64,000 bases of DNA from Trichopria drosophilae. Its lineage: Eukaryota > Arthropoda > Insecta > Hymenoptera > Diapriidae. Position numbers and translations under genes: made by a program. Below are positions 9,927 through 19,600 of this stretch, in pieces (position 1 is the first letter of the stretch; each line of letters begins with the position of its first letter). The stretch lies in assembly GCA_030407085.1 (NCBI GenBank), contig CM059582.1, positions 133,117,501-133,181,500 of the forward strand, written 5' to 3'. Under the pieces are notes generated by a model, which searched no databases, was not told the origin of the DNA, and saw nothing but the letters and a program-made list of their open reading frames with translations.

Positions 9927-11177
9927 GAGTCGACAAAACGTATCAACGTTTGATACAAGACTTCTTTTGGCCTGGCATCTTTCATGATGTGGCCAAATAT
10001 GTCGCTCGATGTCCTGAATGCCAACGCCAGAAAGTATCCCAACGCCCTCCTGTAGGTTTGATGCGAGAAAGAACTACGGAATATCCCTGGAGTACCGTAG
10101 CTGCCGATTTAATGGGTCCCTTTCCCCCCAGTAAACATCAGAATCAGTACATAGTTGTTTTTCAGGACCTATTTACCAAGTATGTGGAGGCAAAAGCCCT
10201 TCGATCGGCCACAGGATCGGCAATATCGAATGCTTTGGACTCTTTAGTGGTCAATCGTTGGGGTTGCCCAAAATATTTTGTCCCCGATAATGGAAAAGAA
10301 TTTGATAATAAGTACTTGGATCATCATTTACAGCAGCTAGGTATCTCCAAAGTCCCAACACACCCCTACCATCCCCAAGCGAATCCTGTGGAACGTGCCA
10401 ATAGAACCCTAAAACCGATGATTTCCTCTTTTGTTGGTATGTATCATCGTGATTGGGATTTGCACTTAAATGAATTCTGCTTTGCCATGAATACGTCAGT
10501 ACAAGCCTCCACCCAAATGACCCCTGCCTTCTTAAATTTTGGTCGCAATGCCCGTCCGGCTCGAAGTATCCGTAATAATGACCCAGTCACCCTTAATAGT
10601 AATGACCCCACGGCATGGAGAGATAGAATAAAACGATTACCGTTGATTCATGATTGGGTTCGAAAGAATTTAGAGCAAAACTGCAAAAAGACAAGCCCAA
10701 TATTATAATAGAAATCGTGTAGACTCCCGTTTTAAAATAAATGATTTAGTAATGAGAAGAACTAGAGTTCTGTCGTCCGGAATTCAAAATTTTGCAGCTA
10801 AATTAGCACCCAAATTTACCGGCCCCTTTCGAATTATTAAAGTATTGTCCCCGGTTGTGTATGAGATTGAAGATAATAGTACTCGGAGAAATCCAAAAGT
10901 ACATATCAAGGATTTGAAATTGTATGTGACCCCTGATACACCCGTTAATAATAATTTTTCCGGCCCAAGTAATGAAAATCCGATTATGAGTAGAAATGAA
11001 GAAACCCCTAATACCGTACAAATTACCCAAGAAATACCCCCTCTAGTCAATCTTCCTCCAAAAAGAAGAGTAGGTAGACCAAAAAAATCACCCATTACAT
11101 ATCCGACGTATAACCCCATAGATCAACCCGTAAATGAACCCCGTAAATATAACATTCGTTCAAGAACCAATCAATAG
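9927..11177 (+). pseudogene. Ty3/gypsy integrase, 5'-truncated, one frameshift, AT-hook tail
   Basis: Retroelement integrase that would insert cDNA into the genome. The HHCC finger is cut, leaving CPECQRQK. The catalytic triad is visible: Asp in AADLMGP, Asp in PDNGKEF, Glu in NPVERANR, with about 34 residues between the last two. The core is followed by LNFGRNARPARSIR. A +1-type frame change near 10670-10700 separates this from the GPY/F-like region (KFTGPFRIIKV, VHIKDLKLYV). The C-terminal tail contains RRVGRPKK at about 11061-11084, a GRP-core AT-hook, and ends at 11177. The integrase assignment is secure. The tail's DNA-binding role is inferred from the motif. Confidence 0.85.
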
Positions 11178-11242
11178 GATAAAAATAATATAGAGTAGAA
11201 GTTGGACGGAAATAGAGAACTATGAATAGATAATTTATGAAT

Positions 11243-11260
11243 AAATTATATTGTTTTAGG
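11243..11260 (+). promoter_or_regulatory. Candidate 3' splice site before the downstream ORF
   Basis: The sequence ATTGTTTTAG followed by G places an AG at 11258-11259 behind a T-rich stretch, five bases before the ATG at 11265. In gypsy-type retroelements a gene downstream of pol is normally expressed from a spliced RNA, and this position fits. No donor can be matched because the 5' end of the element is missing. Confidence 0.35.
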
Positions 11261-11264
11261 AAGA

Positions 11265-12176
11265 ATGCCATTGAGACGAGCGCGTTTCGGGCCAAGGAGC
11301 CGAAATACGGAGCGGCCAGAATACGTGGCCCCGAAATGGAGTCCGGTTCCGCAGGCTCCGCAGCTGGAACGGATTGCCAGCCGCTCCTACTTCGTTTCAA
11401 AAAACTACCCCGCTCCTACTCCTGACCCCACTTCCCCATTTGATTTTCCCCCAACATACCCTTCATCCAAATCCCTCCCAGCCTCCTTTAACCCTATTCC
11501 TCTCCCCCCTAGACCTTTCTCCTTCTTTGCCGGCCCTCCTAAACCTTCACCCCTTTCTAGACCTTCATCGCCTATAACTCCTTCACCCATCTCAAGATCT
11601 CCAACTCCTCCTAAACCTTCACCCCTTCATACTCCTACTAGACCATTATCTCCTCTTATTTCCTCACCCCTACAACAATCTTCACCTCCTCCTAAACACC
11701 CTTCCCTGCCATATACCCCCATTCAATCTCCCATTCCTTCTCCTAAATCCCGAAATTACCGCCGAATGGTGCCGGCTATGGCCAGTCTGGCCATAAGCGA
11801 GCGCAGGGTAACGGTCCCCAGGACGGACCAGAAGGTGGTCATCGACCATCCTGCCCCGTCGGGATCTGCCCCCTTGCGACAACCGCGATGCCCACCACAT
11901 GTGTGGATGGAACGGCAGGCTATACAAGGCGTCGCAGCTGCCATCGAAAAGGCGAATCACCCGGGATTCGACAAGTCACGGCCGGCACATTCGGCCGTAA
12001 TTTCATCAATCCCAGCCCTAATGTCCTTAAAAATTCCCCGTCCTTTATCCTTGCCCTCTTCACCTTCACCTTCCATAAGCCCGAATGCCTTCCCTCCGGG
12101 ATTTAAGTGCAAAAGGTGTCGTCAGGAAGGACACTCGGCAAAAACCTGCCTAAAACCCCGTTTCCCTACCCAATAA
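11265..12176 (+). CDS. Proline-rich protein with C-terminal CCHC zinc knuckle, downstream of gypsy integrase
   Basis: 303-residue open frame with ATG at 11265, 87 bp after the integrase stop. The first 160 residues are Pro/Ser-rich and low in complexity, with repeated PKPSPL-like and SPITPSPIS-like runs. The middle (about residues 165-240) is ordinary in composition. The C-terminus has a canonical CX2CX4HX4C knuckle, CKRCRQEGHSAKTC, ten residues from the stop. Such knuckles bind nucleic acid and normally sit in gag nucleocapsid, not after integrase. It occupies the place of env in errantivirus-like elements but has no signal peptide or membrane segment. Possible readings: a relocated gag-like protein, an accessory nucleic-acid-binding protein, or a chance neighbour. 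I do not recognise an orthologue. Confidence 0.6.
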   Translation: MPLRRARFGPRSRNTERPEYVAPKWSPVPQAPQLERIASRSYFVSKNYPAPTPDPTSPFDFPPTYPSSKSLPASFNPIPLPPRPFSFFAGPPKPSPLSRPSSPITPSPISRSPTPPKPSPLHTPTRPLSPLISSPLQQSSPPPKHPSLPYTPIQSPIPSPKSRNYRRMVPAMASLAISERRVTVPRTDQKVVIDHPAPSGSAPLRQPRCPPHVWMERQAIQGVAAAIEKANHPGFDKSRPAHSAVISSIPALMSLKIPRPLSLPSSPSPSISPNAFPPGFKCKRCRQEGHSAKTCLKPRFPTQ

Positions 12177-12189
12177 TCCCTTCCCTATT

Positions 12190-12560
12190 TCGCCTGTTCC
12201 TTTCGGCATCCCTTCCTTATTTCGCCTGTTCCTTTCGGCATTCCCTAGTTATCATTCGCCTGTTCCTTTCGGCATTCCCTTTATTATTTCGCCTGTTCCT
12301 TTCGGCAATACCCTTTATTATTAATTGCCTGTTCCTTTCGGCAATACCCTTTATTATTTCGCCTGTTCCTTTCGGCATTCCCTTTATTATTTCGCCTGTT
12401 CCATTTGGCAATACCCTTTATTATTAATTGCCTGTTCCTTTCGGCAATACCCTTTATTATTTCGCCTGTTCCTTTCGGCATCCCCTTGTTATTAAATTGC
12501 CTGTTCCTTTCGGCAATACCCTTTATTATTAATTGCCTGTTCCTTTTGGCAGTACCTTTT
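12190..12560. repeat. Tandem repeat, 33-36-bp unit, about 11 copies
   Basis: Units begin with CGCCTGTTCC or TGCCTGTTCC, continue TTTCGGCA, and end in CCCTTTATTATT. TGTTCC occurs near 12195, 12228, 12261, 12294, 12329, 12364, 12398, 12433, 12468, 12502 and 12538. It starts 14 bp after the stop codon of the CCHC ORF, so it lies in that element's 3' non-coding part. Open frames through it on both strands are a by-product of the repeat. Confidence 0.9.
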
Positions 12561-13084
12561 TAGTATTTTATTTTTTTTATGTTTTGTTAATAATATGCTT
12601 CTTAACTTTGGTAAACATTGTAATTATTTGTGTATTATTTTGTTTGTTCAGTATAAACTTTGAAAATATGCCCCCTTATTGGTTGTTTGTGATATTATTA
12701 ATGGAATATTTAGAGATCCAGTGTTAACAAGAAAAATAATTATTGGAAATATTTTGTTATTGTTTGTTGTACATATATTTGCATCATATCACATTTATCT
12801 GATAATAAGAATAATTTTTGTTGGCAATCTGCGATTATTATGTTCCTTCTTTCCACTCGACCTTATCCTTTCCTTATATGATAGCCCTCTACCTTAGCCC
12901 GGACAGCCGTATCGTGAAATCGTAAAGCGGAAATTGATGTAAGTTTAGATTTTAAGTTTGTTTATATTGTATGACGATTCGAGAATTTTATGTAGTATTC
13001 AAAATCTACTTTCGTCAGGCCCGGGGGAATTTGTAACACAAAGTAGACAGTCCATCTACTTGCATTCCCAACTAAGATACTTAC
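12561..13084. other. AT-rich segment without genes
   Basis: T-rich sequence with short chance frames. At about 13017-13038 the string GGCCCGGGGGAATTTGTAAC could be a polypurine tract abutting an LTR start (TGTAAC), but there is no second LTR copy in the window to prove it. Confidence 0.35.
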
Positions 13085-13377
13085 CTCAAGAAAGAAGACT
13101 GAAGATTGGTGCATCGTCCCGTCAGAATCCACTTAACCATCCCCAGGAACCGTTCTCCAATGTTGGTGCTCGTCCTGTCAACTCGTTGGTGTCATCGTAC
13201 GGTCTTGTCCAGCTGTCCAAGAACTCGATATACCTGTAAACATAGAAATTATTAATCATAATTGTTTTAAATAAAGAATCTGTCAGTGTCGTGAAGTAAA
13301 GTTATCGTCCAAGGAAGAGGCATATATGGAAGAGGAATATATTTAAACAAATGTAAACACTATACTTACATGTGCAC

Positions 13378-13587
13378 TCAGCTGTTCCGATGGTCTGCTT
13401 CCTCGTGCCGGAATCGCTGCTGGCTGACGTCCTGTTCCTGAAACATAAATTTACCCATCCTTACACAAAGAAATAGTCCTTATTAATTAAAGTTTAAACT
13501 TACCGTAATTGCTGCTCCTTTTTCGCCTTCCTCCAAAACTCCAAACTCCTTTTCCCGTTGCCGTCGAGAGGATGACTCCGATTGCAT
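13378..13587 (-). CDS. Small spliced ORF, 47 codons, two exons
   Basis: ATG at 13587-13585. 28 codons (MQSESSSRRQREK..., ending GAAIT) run to the donor at 13504. After removal of the 66-bp intron the frame continues without interruption for 19 codons (EQDVSQQRFRHEE...) to TGA at 13380-13378. The product would be hydrophilic and rich in Glu, Arg, Gln and Ser, with no signal peptide or membrane segment. The frame surviving the splice is mild support. If block 2 is skipped, block 1 also joins block 3 in an open frame for another 13 codons. Function unknown; a non-coding leader is equally possible. Confidence 0.3.
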
Positions 13588-13710
13588 TCTCCTGTACCCG
13601 ATCCTTTGGCACTCGATCCCGGAGTGAACCACACAAGAAAACCCGCACAAACTTTAATTTATTCACTTCAAAACACTCAAAAATCCCGAAAACCGAGACG
13701 ACCTGTCACT

Positions 13711-13770
13711 TCAGTCGTCGTTCACCGTGGACTGGCTATCGCGCAGTTTTACGCGCAACTCGTCGGCCAT
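13711..13770 (-). CDS. 19-codon upstream ORF in the first exon-like block
   Basis: The minus-strand ATG at 13770-13768 has a G at +4 and an A at -3. It opens a short frame beginning MADELRVKLR and closing with TGA at 13713-13711. In the proposed transcript it would precede the spliced 47-codon ORF. It may be a regulatory upstream ORF or a remnant; there is no homology I recognise. Confidence 0.25.
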   Translation of the reverse strand: MADELRVKLRDSQSTVNDD

Positions 13771-13842
13771 CTTGATCAAACTCAGTCCCTATTGGTCAAT
13801 TCATTTGTACAGCGTTTCTGTCTACCTTCCATATTCGCATAG

Positions 13843-14030
13843 TCGACGTTCGTCGCACTCATGCATGGAATAGACTATTGCTGTCGCGCTCATCGAGTCG
13901 ACGTTCGTCGCACTCATGGCCCAATGTACAATTACTAATTCGTCATCAATATTGTCTGCGCTTGTCGCACTCGTTACATATATCATTACCCCTTCCAGTG
14001 CCGAGTAAATGTTCGTCGCACTCGTGCAGA
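13843..14030. repeat. Short interspersed motif GTTCGTCGCACTC, about five degenerate copies
   Basis: Copies near 13848-13862, 13882-13893 (shorter, TGTCGCGCTCAT), 13902-13917, 13958-13973 and 14011-14026, spaced roughly 20 to 55 bp apart. The spacing is irregular and the intervening sequence differs, so this is not a simple tandem repeat. It lies just upstream of the proposed minus-strand transcript, where it could serve as clustered protein-binding sites. Confidence 0.55.
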
Positions 14031-14589
14031 AACCTCATTCAGTCGCCCACCCCTTTTTGAAAACTTAGACTTGCCCTACTATTCCCAGCATTGCCAAAAT
14101 TATGTTCCCCGTATTTGTCCTTACGTTGTCTTAAATTCGTCCTTATTCGTAATTGTTTTTCCTTTTTGTTTGTCCCCTGAAAGTTAGTATCCAGGACTGA
14201 CGCTGTGGCGTGATGGTAACGGGTCAGACCATCTTCACTTCACTTTTTTGTAAACCGTTAAGGCGAGCAAATCCTATTAAATCTTTTGCGAATATAAACT
14301 ATTATATTGCGGAAAATTATTGTATTGGTGTGTGAATATTAATATATAGTGCGAATCTCGAGATACCGAAACAAAAGTAAGTACTGTGCACAGTGCGCGG
14401 CGAATTATTTTTATTATATTTTTTTATATTATATTTAATAAAGTCCTCCCCCACAATTTTGTAAGTTCCCCTTTTAAAATATATATCAATACCATCATAT
14501 CCCCTTTGATAAGTTTTATTTTTTTTATTCCCCCCTTTTTTCTAGAGTAAAAACCAGAGTCCCCGTGTCGTCGGGACTCAGTACGGTTG

Positions 14590-14590
<1 letters not shown>
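14031..14590. other. Non-coding, possible retroelement 3' end
   Basis: No reading frame. A possible AATAAA signal lies near 14436 within an AT-rich stretch, followed by a T/C-rich segment that ends shortly before the TA microsatellite. It could be the terminal part of the gypsy-type element to the left, but I cannot prove an LTR. Confidence 0.3.

Positions 14591-14668
<78 letters not shown>
14591..14668. repeat. (TA)n microsatellite
   Basis: About 78 bp of alternating T and A with one TTT interruption near its right end. Confidence 0.95.
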
Positions 14669-14673
<5 letters not shown>

Positions 14674-14839
14674 GAGAGTCAAAAGATTAGGTTCAGCAAC
14701 TAAAAGCGAAATGTGAAATTTTCCCAAGCAAAAATTGATTATAAATAGTATTACGCCATATATAACTACATATAATTATACGTTTTTACATATGAATATG
14801 CATAAAGGTATACACAATCATATAAATTTGTATATGATT

Positions 14840-14923
14840 ATATCGACGCCCCATACGAAAACTAGCACATTTGTGTGTTATTTTAAATGAAAACGTGCTA
14901 GTTTTCGTATGGGGCGTCGATAT
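14840..14923. repeat. Perfect 29-bp inverted repeat with 26-bp loop
   Basis: Left arm 14840-14868 and right arm 14895-14923 are exact reverse complements; the arm contains CGACGCCCCATACGAAAACT. The pairing continues a few bases outward with a 2-nt slip (GATTATA on both sides). It could be a foldback element, a recent inverted duplication or a hairpin RNA. Perfect pairing is more typical of the first two than of an ordinary microRNA precursor. Confidence 0.9.
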
Positions 14924-15516
14924 ATAATCTATTTTATCGGGATTGTAAATAAAAATACTGATGTGCATGAAAAGGCTTCTATTTTATACAGGTTATTGTA
15001 CAAGTACATAATTCATATATAAGCGTCTTCCATTCATATATTCGCCGGTTTGAATTCTCAAAATCTATTCTCATTGTCGGTCGTATTCAACGATCTCAAA
15101 AATCCCCGAGTAATTCTTTTCAAACGAATTAAGTAGATTTTCAATTTTTTATCCGCCATTTTGAATTTTTGAAAACCGACATCAGAATCGTATTCAGCGA
15201 TCTCAAAAACGTATAAATAACAAGTTATCCGTTTATGTTTGTAGCAAATTATTTTTCATAAACGCTTTTTTTTCAAAAACTTATTTTTTGGTATATTTTT
15301 CTGTATAACTAATTAACTGTATAGTATTTTAATATGTGCGATGTCGTGCATTTAATAAATAAATACCTTAGCTATGCAGAAAATGAACCATGACTTAAAA
15401 AACATGAGAGACTGATTTTTAAATGTGAAAAACTAACGAAGAAAAGGTGGCACGCTGAGCGGCACACTGTGACAGAAAGGGTTAAAGAGCAATAGAGGGA
15501 TATCGAAAATGAGCGA
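14924..15516. other. AT-rich, no gene
   Basis: Contains two related short segments (around 15050-15110 and 15150-15210: CGTATTCA, CGATCTCAAAAA) that look like an old local duplication. No frame of interest. Confidence 0.4.
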
Positions 15517-16450
<934 letters not shown>

Positions 16451-16697
16451 TAAATTTTCCCCACTTTCCTCAGTATCCGCCCCAAATTTCAAATTTTCAA
16501 TTTTGTCCATGTGTCTTTTCCATATTTCTAATATGCCATATTACTATCTTTGTTGCTCTCTCCCTACCGTAGTAGCTGACGCGCTCGCTCTCCCTTCCTC
16601 TCATTGTCGCAAATTTAAATTGTATTTCTGTTATTATTTTGGTTTAATTCTATATTATTGTTTTTTTTCATTTATTCTATCTCTTGCGACTACGTCA
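16451..16697. other. Non-coding spacer between RT pseudogene and satellite
   Basis: T-rich sequence with a chance open frame that runs into the first satellite monomer; no feature supported. Confidence 0.4.
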
Positions 16698-19600
16698 CAC
16701 AAGTTCCAGTCAAAAGTTTTAAAAATGTTCCCTGAACGCTTTTGGAACATTTCAATATTATTCGTATCTAAAAATATCTAAGTTCGTTAAAGTGATATTT
16801 GGAGAAGACGAAAGTTAGAAAAAAATTATCTTTTTATCCATCTCTGAAAAAAATATGTTATTTCAAATAAAATTTAGAGAAGACGAGTGGGTTAGAAAGA
16901 AAATATTTCTTTGCCCATCTCTGAACAATAACCAAGTTCGTTAAATTCAGAATTTAGAAGACAAATTCCAAAGAAACGTTTTAAAAAAGTTCCCTGAACG
17001 TTTTTGGAACGTTTCAAAATTATTCGCCTCTAAAAATATCTAAATTCGATAATATGAAATTTGGAGAAAGCGAGTGTTAGAAAAAATAACCAAGTTCGTT
17101 AAATTCAGAATTTAGAAGACAAGTTCCAGAGAAACGTTTTAAAAAAGTTCCCTGAACGTTTTTGGAACGTTTCAATATTAGTCGTCTCTAAAAATATGCA
17201 AGTTCGTTGAAGTGACATTTGGAGAAGACGAGTGTTGGAAAAAAATTATCTTTTTATCCATCTCTAAAAGAAAATACGTTCTTTCAAATAAAATTTAGAG
17301 AAGACGAGTGGGTTAGAAAGGAAACATTTCTTTGCCCATCTCTGAAAAATAACCAAGTTCGTTAAATTCAGAATTTAGAAGACAAGTTCCAGAGAAAAGT
17401 TTTAAAAACGTTTCCGGAACGTTTACATATTATTCGCCTCTGAAAATATTTAAGTTCGTAAAGGGGAAATTTGGAGAAGGCGAGTGATAGAAAAAAATTA
17501 TCTTTTTATCCATCTCGGAAAGAAAATAAGTTCTTTCAAATAAAATTTAGAGAAGACGAGTGTTAGAAAGAAATTATTTCCTTGCCTATCTCTGAAAAAT
17601 AATTAATGATCTTTTTACGTATCGCAGAAAAACAAACTACGTTCTTTACATTCAACATTGGGGAAAACAAGATGCAGAGAAACGTTTTAAAAACGTTCCG
17701 GGAGCGTTCCTGGAATGTTTCAATATTATCCGCATCTATCACTAAAAATATCTAAGTTCCTTACAATGAAAATTGGAGAAGACAAATGTTAGAAGAAAAT
17801 TATCTTCTTATCTATCGCCGGAAAAAAATAAGTTCTTTCAAATAAAATTTAGAGAAGACGAGTGGGTTAGAAAGAAATTATTTCTTTGCCCATCTCTGAA
17901 AAAAAATAAGTTCTTTCAAATAAAATTTAGAGAAGACGAGTGTTAGAAAGAAATTATTTCTTTGCCCATCTCTGAAAAATAACCAAGTTCGTTAAATTCA
18001 GAATTTAGAAGACAAGTTCCAGCGAAAAGTTTTAAAAACGTTTCCGAAACGTTTTTGGAACGTTTCCATATTATTCACCTCTGAAAATATTTAAGTTCGT
18101 AAAGGGGAAATTTGGAGAAGGCCAGTGTTAGAAAAAAATTATCTTTTTATCCACATCTGAAAGAAAATAAATTTTTTCAAATAAAATTTAGAGAAGACGA
18201 GTGGGTTAGAAAAAAAATATTTCTTTGCCCATCTCTGAACAATAACCAAGTTCGTTAAATTCAGAATTTAGAAGACAAGTTCCAGAGAAACGTTTTAAAA
18301 ACGTTCCCTGAACGTTTTTGGATCTTTTCAATATTATTTGCCACTAAAAATATCTAAGTTCGTAAAAGTGATATTTGGAGAAGACGAATGTTAGAAAAAA
18401 ATTATCTTTTTATCCATCTCTGAAAAAAAATAAGTTCTTTCAAATAAAATTTAGAGAAGACGAGTGGGTTAGAAAGGCATTATTTCTTTGCCCATCTCTG
18501 AACAATAACCAAGTTCGTTAAATTCAGAATTTAGAAGACAAGTTCCAGAAAAACGTTTTAAAAAAGTTCCCTGAACGGTTTTGGAACGTTTCAATATTAG
18601 TCGCCTCTAAAAATATGCAAGTTCGTAAAAGTGAAATTTGGGGAAGACGCGTGGGTTAGAAAGAAATTATTTCTTTGCCCATCTCTGAAAAATAACCAAT
18701 TTCGTTAAATTCAGAATTTAGAAGACAAGTTCCAGAGAAACGTTTTAAAAAAGTTCCCTGAACGTTTTTGGAACGTTTCAATATTAGTCGCCTCTAAAAA
18801 TATGCAAGTTCGTTAAAGTGAAATTCGCAGAAGACGAATGTCAGAAAAAAATTATCTTTTTATCCATCTCTGAAAGAAAATAAGTTCTTTCAAATAAAAT
18901 TAGAGAAGACGAGTGGGTTAGAAAGAAATTATTTCTTTGCCCATCTCTGAAAAATAACCAATTTCGTTAAATTCAGAATTTAGAAGACAAGATCCAGAGA
19001 AACGTTTTAAAAAAGTTCCCTGAACGTTTTTGGAATGTTTACATATTATTCGCCTCTGAAAATATTTAAGTTCGTAAAGGGGAAATTTGGAGAAGGCGAG
19101 TGATAGAAAAAAATTATCTTTTTATCCATCTCGGAAAGAAAATAAGTTCTTTCAAATAAAATTTAGAGAAGACGAGTGGGTTAGAAAAAAAATATTTCTT
19201 TGCCCATCTCTGAACAATAACTAAGTTCGTTAAATTCAGAATTTAGAAGACAAGTTGCAGAGAAACGTTTTAAAAACGTTCCCTGAACGTTTTTGGATCT
19301 TTTCAATATTATTTGCCACTAAAAATATCTAAGTTCGTAAAAGTGATATTTGGAGAAGACGAATGTTAGAAAAAAATTATCTTTTTATCCATCTCTGAAA
19401 AAAAATAAGTTCTTTCAAATAAAATTTAGAGAAGCCGAGTGGGTTAGAAAGAAATTATTTCTTTGCCCATCTCTGAACAATAACCAAGTTCGTTAAATTC
19501 AGAATTTAGAAGACAAGTTCCAGAAAAACGTTTAAAAAAAGTTCCCTGAACGGTTTTAGAACGTTTCAATATTAGTCGCCTCTAAAAATATGCAAGTTCG

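Larger units (their letters stand above)
9926..12560 (+). mobile_element. Ty3/gypsy-type element, 3' part only
   Basis: The segment starts abruptly inside the integrase zinc-binding region, next to the piggyBac fragment. It runs through the integrase core and C-terminus (to 11177), a separate proline-rich CCHC ORF (11265-12176) and a 33-36-bp tandem repeat (12190-12560). No gag, protease or RT of this element is present upstream. I could not demonstrate a matching LTR pair. A purine-rich GGGGGAA followed by TTTGTAACAC near 13024-13038 could be a polypurine tract and LTR start, but that is weak. AATAAA near 14436 is a possible polyadenylation signal. Confidence 0.7.
13085..13770 (-). other. 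Candidate minus-strand spliced transcript: three exon-like blocks
   Basis: Reading the minus strand, block 1 runs from at least 13770 to 13504 and ends ATTACG before GTAAGT. A 66-bp intron (13503-13438) ends in TTTCAG. Block 2 (13437-13370) ends CACAT before GTAAGT. A 135-bp intron (13369-13234) ends in TTTACAG. Block 3 (13233-13085) ends TTGAG before GTAAGT. Three strong GTAAGT donors and two good acceptors in correct order are unlikely by chance, and the blocks are clearly richer in G+C than the intron-like gaps. Downstream exons were not found. It may be the start of a host gene, or a spliced leader of a retroelement running leftward. Confidence 0.5.

Noticed and set aside
12107..12481. 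Open frames on both strands across the 33-36-bp tandem repeat
   Set aside because: They follow from the repeat lacking stop codons in those frames; periodic residues mirror the DNA unit.
13032..14590. A complete 3' LTR for the gypsy element
   Set aside because: Only a TGTAAC start beside a G-rich tract was seen. There is no second copy for comparison and no convincing end, and the segment contains minus-strand splice signals instead.
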